Assembly (NCBI GenBank): GCA_022376925.1
Contig: JAIOJX010000002.1
Span: forward strand, 132,008,831-132,072,830
Source: Tragulus kanchil
Taxonomy: Eukaryota > Chordata > Mammalia > Artiodactyla > Tragulidae
Reading direction: 5' to 3'
DNA: 64,000 nucleotides
The position numbers were made by a program, and so were the translations under genes. Of the stretch, positions 10,608 to 21,690 are shown in pieces; the first letter of the stretch is position 1, and each line of letters begins with the position of its first letter. The notes under the pieces were generated by a model, which saw only the letters and a program-made list of their open reading frames with translations, ran no database searches and was not told the DNA's origin.

Positions 10608-11514
10608 GCCCTCTGACGACGAGTTTCACTCTTGCTAGATTAGTATAGTGACGCTGCGTCTCCTGTTCTCCAAGCTCTGCCCCCATTGGTTTATGTGTGT
10701 CTGAGATCAACCTGGTGTCTCTGGCACCAGCTTCCACGATTTAACCCTTCCGGACTTAGGAATCAAAGTACTTTCCCTATCGGCCGTATGAACTAGAGTA
10801 GGGACGTACCATTAAAAAATAACAAAAAAGTTTCGAAATGTAACTTTTTCCGTTGCTAGGTTCTGTCCGACTCTGCAGCACGGCAGCTGCCCTTCACTAT
10901 TTTCGGGAGTTTGCGCAAGCTCCCATGCATTGAGTCGGTGATGCCATTCAACCATCTCGTCCTCTGTCGTCCCCCACTTTTCCTGCCTTCTATCTTTCCC
11001 AGCATCAGAGTCTTTTCCAACATCAGGGGAAATATTAATAGTCAATCGTCTATTAAATAGCCTCAGGTTAATATTAATAAACAATTGTCATGTATATCTG
11101 CCTACGACCACGTGGGGACAGTGTTGCGCTGCCGCCAGCTCAAGGCAAAGGGCCGGTCCCGGGGGAACCCGGTTTGCGCGGAACCTGCGGGGTCCCTATC
11201 CTGTGGACTCTTCCAGCCCTAAGTCTTCTAGCCTCCGCAGCCTCGGGAGGTTTCATGGCTTGGCCCCTACCCGCCCGATTCCAGGAAGGAATATCTCTGA
11301 AGGTTTTTACAGATCATTGCCGCGTGCAGACTCCCTCAGTGGTCACAAGTATCCATGTTTTACAGAGAGGGAAACTGAGGCTCAGAGTAACTAAGTAACT
11401 TGTGTCAGCTGCCCCGGGCAAAGTCAGTATTCCTCAGTCTCCCAAGATCCAGTGTTCTTCTAAGCAGACTATTTTCAGTGAGTTTTTAAAAATGCAGTAG
11501 CCCTTTCTGCCTGT
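10608..11514. other. Single-copy intergenic sequence with MIR fragment
   Basis: No gene is seen. About 11340-11440 carries a MIR core (TTTTACAGAGAGGGAAACTG, AGGCTCAGAGTAACTAAGTA). The first 100 bases are the 5' flank of the tRNA gene. Confidence 0.45.
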
Positions 11515-11985
11515 GCTGGCGCCTGTTGCCCGTGAAAAAAGTTGTGGCCGAAGCCGGCAACAAAAATAGAAGCAGGTCCTGTCCTCAAGTTTACCTTTGA
11601 CTGTACCAACCTTGCAGAAGATGGAGTCATGGCTGCTGCCAATTTTGAGTAGTTTTTCAGGAGAAAATCAAAGTGGGGATCCTGGTGGAGGGGTTGTAAC
11701 TATGGAAAGAAGCAAAAATAAATACATAAAAGGCAAGATTACTGTAACTGCCCTTTTCCAAAAAGTATTTGAAGTATCTCACCAAAAAAATTTGAAGAAT
11801 AATCTGTGTGATTGGTTACGTGTAGTTGTTAATAGTGAAACATTACAAGTTGTGTTACAGATTAATTGAAATAAAGAAGAGGAAGAAGATGAGGATTAGA
11901 ACTCAATTATCCAGAATACTTTGTGTGAGCTCTTGAATAAAACTTGGGAACCAAAATGGTGGTTTTCCTTGTAAAAAATAAAACA
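11515..11985 (+). pseudogene. RPL22 processed pseudogene
   Basis: The sequence is an intronless, frame-broken copy of ribosomal protein L22 mRNA. Readable pieces are FTFDCT near the start, a DGVMAAANFE stretch followed by an in-frame stop, GGGVVTMERSKNK, GKITVTALF, LKNNLCDWLRVVVNSE, and an acidic EEEEDED tail. A 3' UTR with AATAAA (about 11937) and an A-rich end follow. Several frameshifts, an internal stop and a short insertion within the ERSK region make it non-coding. It fits L22 better than L22-like 1 because of the acidic tail and the GGGVVT segment. Confidence 0.85.
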
Positions 11986-12144
11986 AAATGCAGTAAATTC
12001 AGAGCAAATACGTAACACAATAAGTACGAGCAAACTTCCAGTTTCTACCACCCAGAATTAATTTTGTTTAGCTCTTCTGAAAGATCATCCCCCTGTGGCT
12101 GTGAGAAGGAAGCAGAGATCTCTTTGGATAAAGTGAGTGGACAT

Positions 12145-12352
12145 GTTAGCCACTTAGTTGTGTCCCACTGTTTGGGACCCCCATGGAGGAACTGTCATCT
12201 GCCAGGCTCCTGGCATGAATTCTCCAGGCAAGAATACTGCGGTTGGTTGCATTCCCTTCTCTAGAGGATCTTCCCAAACCAGGGACCCAATGAATCCAGG
12301 TCTACCCACCTTGCCAGCAGATTCTTTACCACCTGAGCCACCAGGGAAACCC
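12145..12352 (-). mobile_element. Bov-tA-type SINE, antisense
   Basis: Reverse complement of Bov-tA: CACTTAGTTGTGTCCCACTG at the left, AGAGGATCTTCCCAAACCAG in the middle and GAGCCACCAGGGAAACCC at the right. Confidence 0.8.
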
Positions 12353-12687
12353 CTCCTTGAGTAATTCCCATACAAAAGACTCAAAGCCTTCTCCAGTAGT
12401 TGGACTGTTCGTTCAGCAGCAACTATAACATTGACGAACACACCTGACTCCATATTGAATCTGTTCCTTTTCCTTTTGCTCTAAACTTTGGGCTCTATTG
12501 CCTGTACTGAGTCATGTCAGCCTTTTGTAAAAGGTTGTTGCCTACAACCTGAAATATATAGGATATTCCCTTCTCAAGGCTTTAAATCTTTAGAAGTTTA
12601 ACACTTTTCCATTCATATAGAGAGAAGAGGTTGCAGAACCTGTCTTGTTGGAGATTCACAGGAACTTTGTGACCTGACCTACATGAA

Positions 12688-12872
12688 AGCGTTAGTCACT
12701 CAGTTGAGTCCGACTCCTTTGGACTGGGGCCTCTGTCCATGGAATTCTCCAGGCAAGAATACCTGAGGGGCTTGCCATTTCCTTCTTTTACAGATCTTAC
12801 CAACCTAGGGATTGAACCCAGGTCTCCCACGTTAAAGGCAGGTTCTTTTCCGTTGGAGCCACCATGGAAGCC
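12688..12872 (-). mobile_element. Bov-tA-type SINE, antisense
   Basis: GCGTTAGTCACTCAGTTGAG at the left, GAATTCTCCAGGCAAGAATA in the middle and GAGCCACCATGGAAGCCC at the right mark an antisense Bov-tA copy. Confidence 0.8.
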
Positions 12873-13890
12873 CACGACCCACGTGGCCAGTTGCAAGCAC
12901 AAAGCACTCTGGCAAGAAGTTTGCACCAACCAACCACATCCCCTCCCATTTAGGATAAAAGAAACCTGAATTCTAACTCAAGGAAGGTGGTTCCATGGGT
13001 GTTTCCACTACTCCACCATCTTCTCTGCCTGCTAGCTTTCCAAGCAAAGTTGCTATTTCTTGCCCCAACACCTCATCTCTCAATTTATTGGCCTGTTGTG
13101 TGGTGAGCAGTACAAGCTTGGACTCCATAACACAGCCCTAGCCCTCCCCACTCTGTCTCTCATCTCTTCCTCTCGCTCTCCCTCTGATAATTCAAGTGAA
13201 CATTTACCCACTACCTACTAGACCAGATCAGGCAAAGGTCAGGTCTTTGGGGCTAAAAGCTATTTGCAGAGCTTCCTCAGAACCTTCAGGCCAGAGGTGC
13301 TTCAACAAAACAAAACTCCAGTGGAGGTAAGGCCACAGGAGCTTCTCTGCTCCAGCACGCAGGCCTATCTCCCTCCAGGCCTCCGCAGAAGCGCTAACTG
13401 TGCTTCCCTGGTGATTTATGCCTTAAGGGTGAGGCTGGGAGGGCAGTCCCTATGCAAAAGCCAAGCCCGGGCAGGCAAGGGTGGGGCAGCCATGGAAACC
13501 AGGGCAACTGGGCTCTGTTTATTTTTCTGCCTTTTTTTTTAAAGTGACAGTTAAAAATAACTTTCGCTAAAGTAATAAATCCGTGTTTCTTGTTCAAGCC
13601 CCTGGCTAAGAAAAGCACAAATAAAAGAATAAAATCATCTTTAATTTTTCCACCAAGCTAAACCGTCAACTTTTTGGTGAAGAAAGGTGCTTTTTGTCTT
13701 TTTAAATTTGAAAGATAATGTAAGGCATACTCGTTGTAATTTTTCTTTTCAAATGTCAAATTTGTGTTAAAGGGAAGTGCTCTTCACCACCACCTCCCTC
13801 TTTCACGACTGAATCCCACAACTCATTGTAATGAATCACAGTTTAGCAGTATCCTTCCAGATCTTTTCCTGCACCGTTGAAAAAAGGGAT
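12873..13890. other. Single-copy intergenic sequence, no gene seen
   Basis: No recognisable exon or mobile element. 13264-13542 is an open frame without family resemblance. Confidence 0.35.
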
Positions 13891-13894
13891 GAAG

Positions 13895-14098
13895 GAGTTA
13901 GCTGCTCAGTCTTGTCTCGCTCTTTGGGACCCCATGAACTGTAGTCCGCCAGCTCTCCTCTGTCTATGGAATTCTCCAGGGAAGAATATCGGCATGGGTG
14001 ACCATCCCTTCCCCAGGGGAGCTCTCTGGCTCCAGGGAATGAACCCAGGCCTCTTTGTATTACAGGCAGACTCTTTACCATCTGAGCCACCAGGGAAG
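13895..14098 (-). mobile_element. Bov-tA-type SINE, antisense
   Basis: TTAGCTGCTCAGTCTTGTCT at the left, TGGAATTCTCCAGGGAAGAA in the middle and GAGCCACCAGGGAAGCTT at the right. Confidence 0.8.
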
Positions 14099-14184
14099 CT
14101 TATGTGGGCACAGAACAAATTCTTAATTCTGGAATTTGCCTTGTGCAAGGGAAAGAGGTTTGTGCTCATGGACAAGAGAGCAAC

Positions 14185-14335
14185 AGAGGGAGAATGGTTG
14201 GATGACATCACAGACTCAATGGACATGAGTTTGAGCAAACTCTGGGAGACAGTGAAGGACAGGGAAGCCTGGTGTGCTGCAGTCCATGTGGTTGCAAAGA
14301 GTTGGACATGACTTAGTGACGGAACAACGACAAGG
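14185..14335 (+). mobile_element. Bov-A2/BovB 3' fragment
   Basis: GGTTGGATGACATCACAGAC, TGGACATGAGTTTGAGCAAA, GGACAGGGAAGCCTGGTGTG and AAAGAGTTGGACATGACTTA are the BovB-derived 3' part shared with Bov-A SINEs. Confidence 0.8.
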
Positions 14336-14636
14336 AAAAGAGAGAAAGACAGAAGAGTGGTCATTTCGTAGTTAGTCTTTCTGTAGCTACAATGGGTCAT
14401 TGAATGGTCCTGTGATGGCTTTGTGCCTGGTAAGCCTTTGACCTCTGAGCCAAGGAGGATTTTCAAAGACTTTTTTAAGTTTCTACTTAAAACCATCCCA
14501 TTGTGGTTCCCAGGGGTGAGGGGGATGCAGGGAATGAATACGTGACACACAGGGTTTTTAAGAAAGTGAAACTGTTCTATATGATACACTTGAAGCATGT
14601 CATTAAAAATTAAGCCAAATTCATGGAATATTTGGT

Positions 14637-14750
14637 CTTCCCAGGCAGTACCGTGGTAAAGAATCTGCCTGCAAATGAAAGAGACACAGAGACTCAGGTT
14701 TGATCCCTGGGTTGGGATGAAATCCTGGAGAAAGAAATGGCAACCCACTC
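14637..14750 (+). mobile_element. Bov-tA 5' part (copy at 15760-15873)
   Basis: TCTTCCCAGGCAGTACCGTG to AGAAAGAAATGGCAACCCAC is the head and middle of a Bov-tA element, cut off where the next SINE begins. Confidence 0.75.
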
Positions 14751-15033
14751 TTTTTTTTTTTTTTTTTTAATTTTGGCCACTTTTATTGGTCCTTCATTCA
14801 TTTATTTTCATCCATCCTTGTTCCTTGGCCTGTGTGGGCCTCCCATTGCAGTGGCCTCTCTGTTCGCAGAGTACTGGCTCTGGGCGCATGCACTACAGAG
14901 TGCTGGCTCACAATTGGACACCCTGGTCCAGCCGCTCCCAGGCACGTGGGATCTTCCCAGGCCAGGGATGGAACCGGCAGCCCTTGCACTGCAAGGCGGA
15001 CTCTTTACCGACTGAATCACCAGGGAATTTCCA
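14751..15033 (-). mobile_element. Variant CHR-2-related SINE, antisense (copy at 15874-16156)
   Basis: Left to right it has a T run, TTGGCCACTTTTATTGGTCC, TTTTCATCCATCCTTGTTCC, GGCCTCCCATTGCAGTGGCC, GGGATCTTCCCAGGCCAGGG and AATCACCAGGGAAT. This is the subfamily that recurs through the window and differs from CHR-2 proper in its body and tail. Confidence 0.8.
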
Positions 15034-15035
15034 TT

Positions 15036-16985
15036 CATGGGTTGATAGACATTTGGGTTGTTTTCCTCTTTCTCGTATTATGAATAATGCTGCTGTGAAA
15101 ATCTGTACATATGTTTTTGTGCAGACATGTGTTTTCATTTCTCTTGGATATATTTCTGGGAGTGGAATTTCTAGGTTATTTGGTAACCCCATGCTTAATT
15201 TTTTTTTGAGAAACCATCAACTCATTTTCATTTTCCATTCCTGCTTGCCATGGATGAGTTTTCCAAGTTCTTCACGTCCTTGCCAGCACTTGCTATTTGA
15301 CTTTGGATGATAACCATTCTAATGGGTGCAGTTTTGAGTTGCATTTTTCCAATGATGAATGATGTTGATGATCTTTTCATGTGCTTATTGGTCATTTATA
15401 TATCTTCTTTGGAGAACTGTCTGTTCAAATCTTTAGCCCAGGGCTTCTCTGGTGGTCCAGTGGGTAAGGAGTAGAAAGGGGGGTCATTTCGTAGTTAGTC
15501 TTTCTGTAGCTACAATGGGTCATTGAATGGTCCTGTGATGGCTTTGTGCCTGGTAAGCCTTTGACCTCTGAGCCAAGGAGGATTTTCAAAGACTTTTTTA
15601 AGTTTCTACTTAAAACCATCCCATTGTGGTTCCCAGGGGTGAGGGGGATGCAGGGAATGAATACGTGACACACAGGGTTTTTAAGAAAGTGAAACTGTTC
15701 TATATGATACACTTGAAGCATGTCATTAAAAATTAAGCCAAATTCATGGAATATTTGGTCTTCCCAGGCAGTACCGTGGTAAAGAATCTGCCTGCAAATG
15801 AAAGAGACACAGAGACTCAGGTTTGATCCCTGGGTTGGGATGAAATCCTGGAGAAAGAAATGGCAACCCACTCTTTTTTTTTTTTTTTTTTAATTTTGGC
15901 CACTTTTATTGGTCCTTCATTCATTTATTTTCATCCATCCTTGTTCCTTGGCCTGTGTGGGCCTCCCATTGCAGTGGCCTCTCTGTTCGCAGAGTACTGG
16001 CTCTGGGCGCATGCACTACAGAGTGCTGGCTCACAATTGGACACCCTGGTCCAGCCGCTCCCAGGCACGTGGGATCTTCCCAGGCCAGGGATGGAACCGG
16101 CAGCCCTTGCACTGCAAGGCGGACTCTTTACCGACTGAATCACCAGGGAATTTCCATTCATGGGTTGATAGACATTTGGGTTGTTTTCCTCTTTCTCGTA
16201 TTATGAATAATGCTGCTGTGAAAATCTGTACATATTTTTTTGTGCAGACATGTGTTTTCATTTCTCTTGGATATATTTCTGGGAGTGGAATTTCTAGGTT
16301 ATTTGGTAACCCCATGCTTAATTTTTTTTTGAGAAACCATCAACTCATTTTCATTTTCCATTCCTGCTTGCCATGGATGAGTTTTCCAAGTTCTTCACGT
16401 CCTTGCCAGCACTTGCTATTTGACTTTGGATGATAACCATTCTAATGGGTGCAGTTTTGAGTTGCATTTTTCCAATGATGAATGATGTTGATGATCTTTT
16501 CATGTGCTTATTGGTCATTTATATATCTTCTTTGGAGAACTGTCTGTTCAAATCTTTAGCCCAGGGCTTCTCTGGTGGTCCAGTGGGTAAGGACACTGCC
16601 TTGCAGTGCAAGGGGCACCAGTTCAGTCCCTGGCCTGGGAAGATCTCATGTGCTGCAGAGCGACTGGACCATGTGTCCAACTACCAAGCCAGAGCTCTGG
16701 AGCACATACGGCAGTGCTCTGCAGCGAGAGAGGCTGCTGCGATGGGAGGCTCACACAGGCCAAAGAACAAAGATGCAAATAAATGAAAGACCAATAGAAG
16801 TGGCCCCCTCCCCCAAAAAAACCAAAAAACCTTTACCCATTTTGAAACTGAGTTATCTTTTTATTATTTGAGTTATAAGAGTGCTTTATTCTAGCTACAA
16901 ATTCCTTATCAAATATATGATTTATGAATAGTTTCTCCATTCTCTGAGTTGTCTTTTCACTTTCTTGATGATATCTGTTGCATCC
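15036..16985 (-). mobile_element. L1M-type 3' region, antisense (duplicated and SINE-split)
   Basis: GTTGATAGACATTTGGGTTG, ATTATGAATAATGCTGCTGT, GATGATCTTTTCATGTGCTT and TCTTTGGAGAACTGTCTGTT form the antisense mammalian L1 3' UTR. It ends at about 15440 in copy 1. In copy 2 it runs 16157-16563, is split by a sense SINE (16565-16820) and resumes to about 16985. Confidence 0.75.
16565..16820 (+). mobile_element. Variant CHR-2-related SINE, sense, inserted in L1
   Basis: It has head GGCTTCTCTGGTGGTCCAGT, B-box-like GTTCAGTCCCTGG, body ACCAAGCCAGAGCTCTGGAG and tail AGACCAATAGAAGTGGCCCC. The L1 bases CTTTAGCCCA before it and CTTTACCCA after it look like the target-site duplication. Confidence 0.85.
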
Positions 16986-17407
16986 TGTGGATTAGTGAGT
17001 CGAATGATTACTCTGGTGGAAGGAGAGAGAGAGAAAAAAAAATCCCCATGGGCAGGGAGAGGGGTTTTTCTAATACAGGTGGGGATTTTGTCCCTCAGAG
17101 CTTGGAGAGGAGATGTTTGTCCACATGAGAGAAGGAAAGGCAGGCTTCAGGACACAGAGTAAGGCTTGGAACTGGATGTGCCAACAAGCCTTGTGAAGGG
17201 TTTATTTTTCCTCTTGGATATTATATGAAGGTACAGTTTAATTTTTTCCCTTCTATATTTTATTATCTTTGTTATTCCACACTCTTTAATAAAGTCTGAA
17301 GAGCTTTATGTGATGGTTAATTGGGGTGATTAAGGACCAAATAAAAACCAAGACTGATCTGGTCCACATCTCCTTGCTGAGGCCACCTTGGGCACTTGAA
17401 GCTCCTG

Positions 17408-17594
17408 GAAGTGATACCTTCAGTGCCAACTGTTTGTGACCCCATGGACTATAGCCCGCCAGGCCCCTCTGTCCGTAAATTCTTCCAGGCAAGGATACTG
17501 GAGTGACTTGCCATTTCCTATCCTAGGGGATTGAACCTGCGTCTCCGTCATTGGAAGGCAGTTTCTTTACCATTGGTGCCACCTGGGAAGCTTT
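17408..17594 (-). mobile_element. Bov-tA-type SINE, antisense (copy at 18534-18720)
   Basis: TGACCCCATGGACTATAGCC, TCTTCCAGGCAAGGATACTG and GTGCCACCTGGGAAGC mark the reverse complement of Bov-tA. Confidence 0.8.
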
Positions 17595-17785
17595 CAGAGT
17601 GCAAATGTCATCTCTTCAGAGAAGGTTTCCTGACCTCATTTGCCTTATGATCTCTCATTGCCCCTTACAATTATCTCCCACAGTATACCCTGCAGTTTGT
17701 ATGAAAATGGAATCATGATTGAGAATTTTCTCTTCTCTTCCCCTGTTAAACAGCTCTCTCAAGGAAGGTCTTCCCCCGAACTCTT

Positions 17786-18037
17786 TTATTTATTTATTCA
17801 TTTATTTATTTTCATCCATCTTTGTTCTTTGGCCCATGTGGGCCTCCCATTGCAGTGGCCCCCCTTATCGCAGAGCACCAGCTCTGGGCACATGTGCTCC
17901 AGAGCTCCGGCTCGGTAATTGGACACATCAGTCCAGCCGCTCCGCAGCACGTGGGATCTTCCCAGGCCAGGGATCGAACCGGCGACCCTTGCACTGCAAG
18001 GCGGTGTCCTTACCCACTGGACCACCAGGGAAGCCCT
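17786..18037 (-). mobile_element. Variant CHR-2-related SINE, antisense, 13-bp target duplication (copy at 18912-19163)
   Basis: It is flanked by perfect 13-base repeats CCCCCGAACTCTT at 17773-17785 and 18038-18050. Its tail is a simple (TTTA)n run, then TTTTCATCCATCTTTGTTCT, and its right end ends GACCACCAGGGAAGCC. The perfect target duplication marks a recent retroposition. Confidence 0.9.
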
Positions 18038-18054
18038 CCCCCGAACTCTTAACA

Positions 18055-18300
18055 CAATACTTGGCACACAATAGAAGCTTAATAAATATATACTTTAAGT
18101 ATAAATGCCTATAGATAGATAATAAGGATAGCACAAGGAACTATAGTCAATATCTTGTAATAACTTATAACAGAAAAGAATGTGGAAAGAATATGTATCA
18201 CTCTGCTACACACCTGCAATGTACACAAGGTGATTCAATTATGCAGATATATATATACATACACTATTTTTCAGATTGTTTACCTATTTTATATGTAGTG
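18055..18300 (+). mobile_element. L1 3' end fragment (copy at 19181-19426)
   Basis: ATAGCACAAGGAACTATAGT, TCTTGTAATAACTTATAACA and ATATGTATCACTCTGCTACA are L1 3' end motifs, followed by AT-rich sequence. Confidence 0.55.
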
Positions 18301-19446
18301 GTGTGTAGCTGTTAAGCCCTGTGAAGGGTTTATTTTTCCTCTTGGATATTATATGAAGGTACAGTTTAATTTTTCCCTTCTATATTTTATTATCTTTGTT
18401 ATTCCACACTCTTTAATAAAGTCTGAAGAGCTTTATGTGATGGTTAATTGGGGTGATTAAGGACCAAATAAAACCAAGACTGATCTGGTCCACATCTCCT
18501 TGCTGAGGCCACCTTGGGCACTTGAAGCTCCTGGAAGTGATACCTTCAGTGCCAACTGTTTGTGACCCCATGGACTATAGCCCGCCAGGCCCCTCTGTCC
18601 GTAAATTCTTCCAGGCAAGGATACTGGAGTGACTTGCCATTTCCTATCCTAGGGGATTGAACCTGCGTCTCCGTCATTGGAAGGCAGTTTCTTTACCATT
18701 GGTGCCACCTGGGAAGCTTTCAGAGTGCAAATGTCATCTCTTCAGAGAAGGTTTCCTGACCTCATTTGCCTTATGATCTCTCATTGCCCCTTACAATTAT
18801 CTCCCACAGTATACCCTGCAGTTTGTATGAAAATGGAATCATGATTGAGAATTTTCTCTTCTCTTCCCCTGTTAAACAGCTCTCTCAAGGAAGGTCTTCC
18901 CCCGAACTCTTTTATTTATTTATTCATTTATTTATTTTCATCCATCTTTGTTCTTTGGCCCATGTGGGCCTCCCATTGCAGTGGCCCCCCTTATCGCAGA
19001 GCACCAGCTCTGGGCACATGTGCTCCAGAGCTCCGGCTCGGTAATTGGACACATCAGTCCAGCCGCTCCGCAGCACGTGGGATCTTCCCAGGCCAGGGAT
19101 CGAACCGGCGACCCTTGCACTGCAAGGCGGTGTCCTTACCCACTGGACCACCAGGGAAGCCCTCCCCCGAACTCTTAACACAATACTTGGCACACAATAG
19201 AAGCTTAATAAATATATACTTTAAGTATAAATGCCTATAGATAGATAATAAGGATAGCACAAGGAACTATAGTCAATATCTTGTAATAACTTATAACAGA
19301 AAAGAATGTGGAAAGAATATGTATCACTCTGCTACACACCTGCAATGTACACAAGGTGATTCAATTATGCAGATATATATATACATACACTATTTTTCAG
19401 ATTGTTTACCTATTTTATATGTAGTGGTGTGTAGCTGTTAAGCCCT

Positions 19447-20555
19447 AATTTATCCCTTTCTCCTTTGGTAACCTTACGTGTGTTTTCTATGTTTGGGAGT
19501 CTATTTCTGTTTTGTAAATAAACTCAACTGTATCTTTTTTTAAGAGTCCACATAGAAGTAATATGATGTTTGTCTTTCTCTGACTGAGTTACTTGGCTTA
19601 ATATGATAATCTCTAGGTCCATCCATTTTGCTTCAAATGACATTATTTCATTCTTTATTATGGCTGAATAATATTTTTTATTATTTTATTAATATTTTAT
19701 TATGTATGTAGTGTATATATATATATATATATATATGAAAAATGAAAGCAAAAGTGTTAGTCACTCAGTTGCGTCCTGCTCTTTGTGACCCCATGGACTG
19801 TGGCCCACCAGACTCCTCTGTCCATGGAATTCTCCAGACAAGTATATATACCTTATCTTCTTTATCCATTCACCTGTTGATGGACATCTAGGTTGCTTCC
19901 AAGAGATTCTTTCTCTCTCTCTCTTTTTTTTTGCCATACAAATCTTATTTATTCTTTTTTTACAGGGTTTTGTTGTTTACTGCCACACATTGACCCAAAT
20001 CTGCCATAGGTATATGTATGTCATCCTCCCTCCTGAACCTCCCCCCATCCTGCTTCCAATCCTCCAGGTCGCCACAGAGCCCCTGTCTGAGATCCCCTAG
20101 TCCCACAGCATATTCCCCTCCCTTGCCCCAATGTCCATAAGACTGTTCTTCATGTCCTCCTCTCCACTGCTGCTCTGCATATCCATTTATCCACACCATC
20201 TTTCTCGATTCCATATACATGTGACAGCATACAATATTTATCTTTCTCTCTCTGACATACCTCACTCTGTATAATAGGTTCTAGATTCATCCACCTCATT
20301 AGAACTGATTCAAATGCATTTCTTTTTAAGGCTGATTCATATTCCATTCCACAGCTTTTTTATCCATTCATCTGTCAGTGGACATCTAGGTTGCTTCCAT
20401 GTTCTAGCTATTGTAAATAGTGCTGCAATGAACAATGCGGGTACATGTGTCTCTTTCGATTTCGATTTCCTCAGGGTATATGCCTAGTAGTGGGATTGCT
20501 GGGTCATATGGTGGCTCTATTCCTAGTTTTTTGAGGAATAAGAGAATCTCTTTTT
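19447..20555 (-). mobile_element. L1 3' UTR, antisense, with inserted Bov-tA piece
   Basis: The TCTCTGACTGAGTTACTTGG, TCTAGGTCCATCCATTTTGC and TATTATGGCTGAATAATATT motifs, and later GGTTGCTTCCATGTTCTAGC, TAGTGCTGCAATGAACAATG and TGGGATTGCTGGGTCATATG, are antisense artiodactyl L1 3' UTR. A (TA)n run (about 19705-19736) and a Bov-tA fragment (19741-19848) interrupt it. Confidence 0.75.
19741..19848 (-). mobile_element. Bov-tA fragment, antisense
   Basis: GTGTTAGTCACTCAGTTGCG to GGAATTCTCCAGACAAG is the left part of an antisense Bov-tA. Confidence 0.7.
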
Positions 20556-21004
20556 AAATAACTGCTGTAAAAGACCCAAATGAGTATCTCAGTGGTTTGG
20601 CTTGGGTCACATGCTCATCCCAGAACCAGAGAATGGGACAAAAGGGACAGAATATGCTGACTGGGCAGGTCTAGTCAGGTGTCCAATCTTAGAGCCAGGA
20701 GCATGGGGAGGGCTGTTGTCATGAATTGAGAATAGGGTGTATTGGTTCCTGAAGACAAATCAAGATGCTCATGCGCCTAAGGGATTAGGAAAAAGAAGCT
20801 AAGTAACTTGCCCAGGGCCACACAGCTATAAGTAGAAAGAAGTCTTTTTTTTTTGGTCTGGCTTTGGGTTTGGACAGACTAGCTCAGACTCTGTTCTTGC
20901 CCAACTTTCCCGTGGGTAAAAGTTCCAGGTGCAATTTTGCTTTTGGCTGAAAGCCAGCAATTTCTCACAGTGACTAAAGAAGCCAATGCAACACACTTCA
21001 CAAT

Positions 21005-21228
21005 GTGTGTGTGAAGTTGCTTCAGCAGTGTCCAACTCTTTGCGACCCTATGGACTGTAACCCACCAGGCTCCTCTGTCCTTGGGCTTCTCCAGGCAAGA
21101 ATACTGGAGTCGGTTGCCATGTCCTTCTCCAGGAGATCTTCCTGACTCAAGGACTGTGCCTGTTGGGTCTCCAGAGTTTCCTGCATTGCAGGTGGGTTCT
21201 TTACCATTAGCACCACCTGGGAAACCCA
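21005..21228 (-). mobile_element. Bov-tA-type SINE, antisense (copy at 22104-22327)
   Basis: GTGTCCAACTCTTTGCGACC at the left, CTTCTCCAGGAGATCTTCCT in the middle and AGCACCACCTGGGAAACCC at the right. Confidence 0.8.
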
Positions 21229-21459
21229 AAGGAGCCAATACTTCAAACCAAAATGATGTATCTTATAGACCTTGTATTTTGATGGGTTTCAGGATCATTT
21301 CTTTTTCTTTTATTCCCCTCACCATCTTACAAGATGCTGCCTGAATGTCCTCCTCTCCCCAAGCTCAGAAACTTGTACCTGCAGAGGCCATTGCAGCTGA
21401 TAAGCTGAAGGACTTCACTCTCTCAACAGAATCTGAAATTGAACTGGCCACAAAAACTG

Positions 21460-21690
21460 AAGGGACTTTCCCAGGTGGTGCAGCAGTAAAGAATCCACCT
21501 GCCCATGCAGGAGACACAAGAGACGTGGATTCGATCCCTGGGTTGAGAAGATCCCCTGGAGGAGAAAATGGCAACCCACTCCCAGTATTCTTGCCTGGAG
21601 AAGGCCAAGGACAGAGAAGCCTGGTGAGCTACTGTGTGTGGGGTCCCAAAGAGTCGGACATGACTGAGCAACGGAGCACACACACACGCA
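21460..21690 (+). mobile_element. Bov-tA-type SINE, sense (copy at 22559-22780)
   Basis: GGACTTTCCCAGGTGGTGCA at the left and GAGTCGGACATGACTGAGCA at the right. The two copies differ by a 9-base indel and substitutions in the head. Confidence 0.85.

Larger units (their letters stand above)
14359..16593. repeat. Tandem duplication D (period 1123)
   Basis: 14359-15470 recurs at 15482-16593, split by 11 bases (15471-15481). I saw one base difference, a G against T near 15113/16236. Copy 1 breaks off inside a SINE head (15443-15470), and only the second copy continues into the whole SINE. Confidence 0.95.
17192..19446. repeat. Tandem duplication E (period about 1126-1128)
   Basis: 17192-18320 recurs at 18320-19446 with no linker. 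Two homopolymers just inside copy 2 are one base shorter than in copy 1: a T run near 17244/18371 and an A run near 17344/18471. The rest looks identical. Confidence 0.95.

Noticed and set aside
11597..11869. 90-residue open frame as a functional L22 paralogue
   Set aside because: It starts downstream of frameshifts and includes only part of the L22 homology, with an internal stop (at the end of the ANFE stretch) and disrupted core. It is a processed pseudogene.
13906..14748. 280-residue open frame on the minus strand
   Set aside because: It runs through Bov-tA and Bov-A SINE pieces and intergenic sequence. The peptide is SINE translation with no protein family features.
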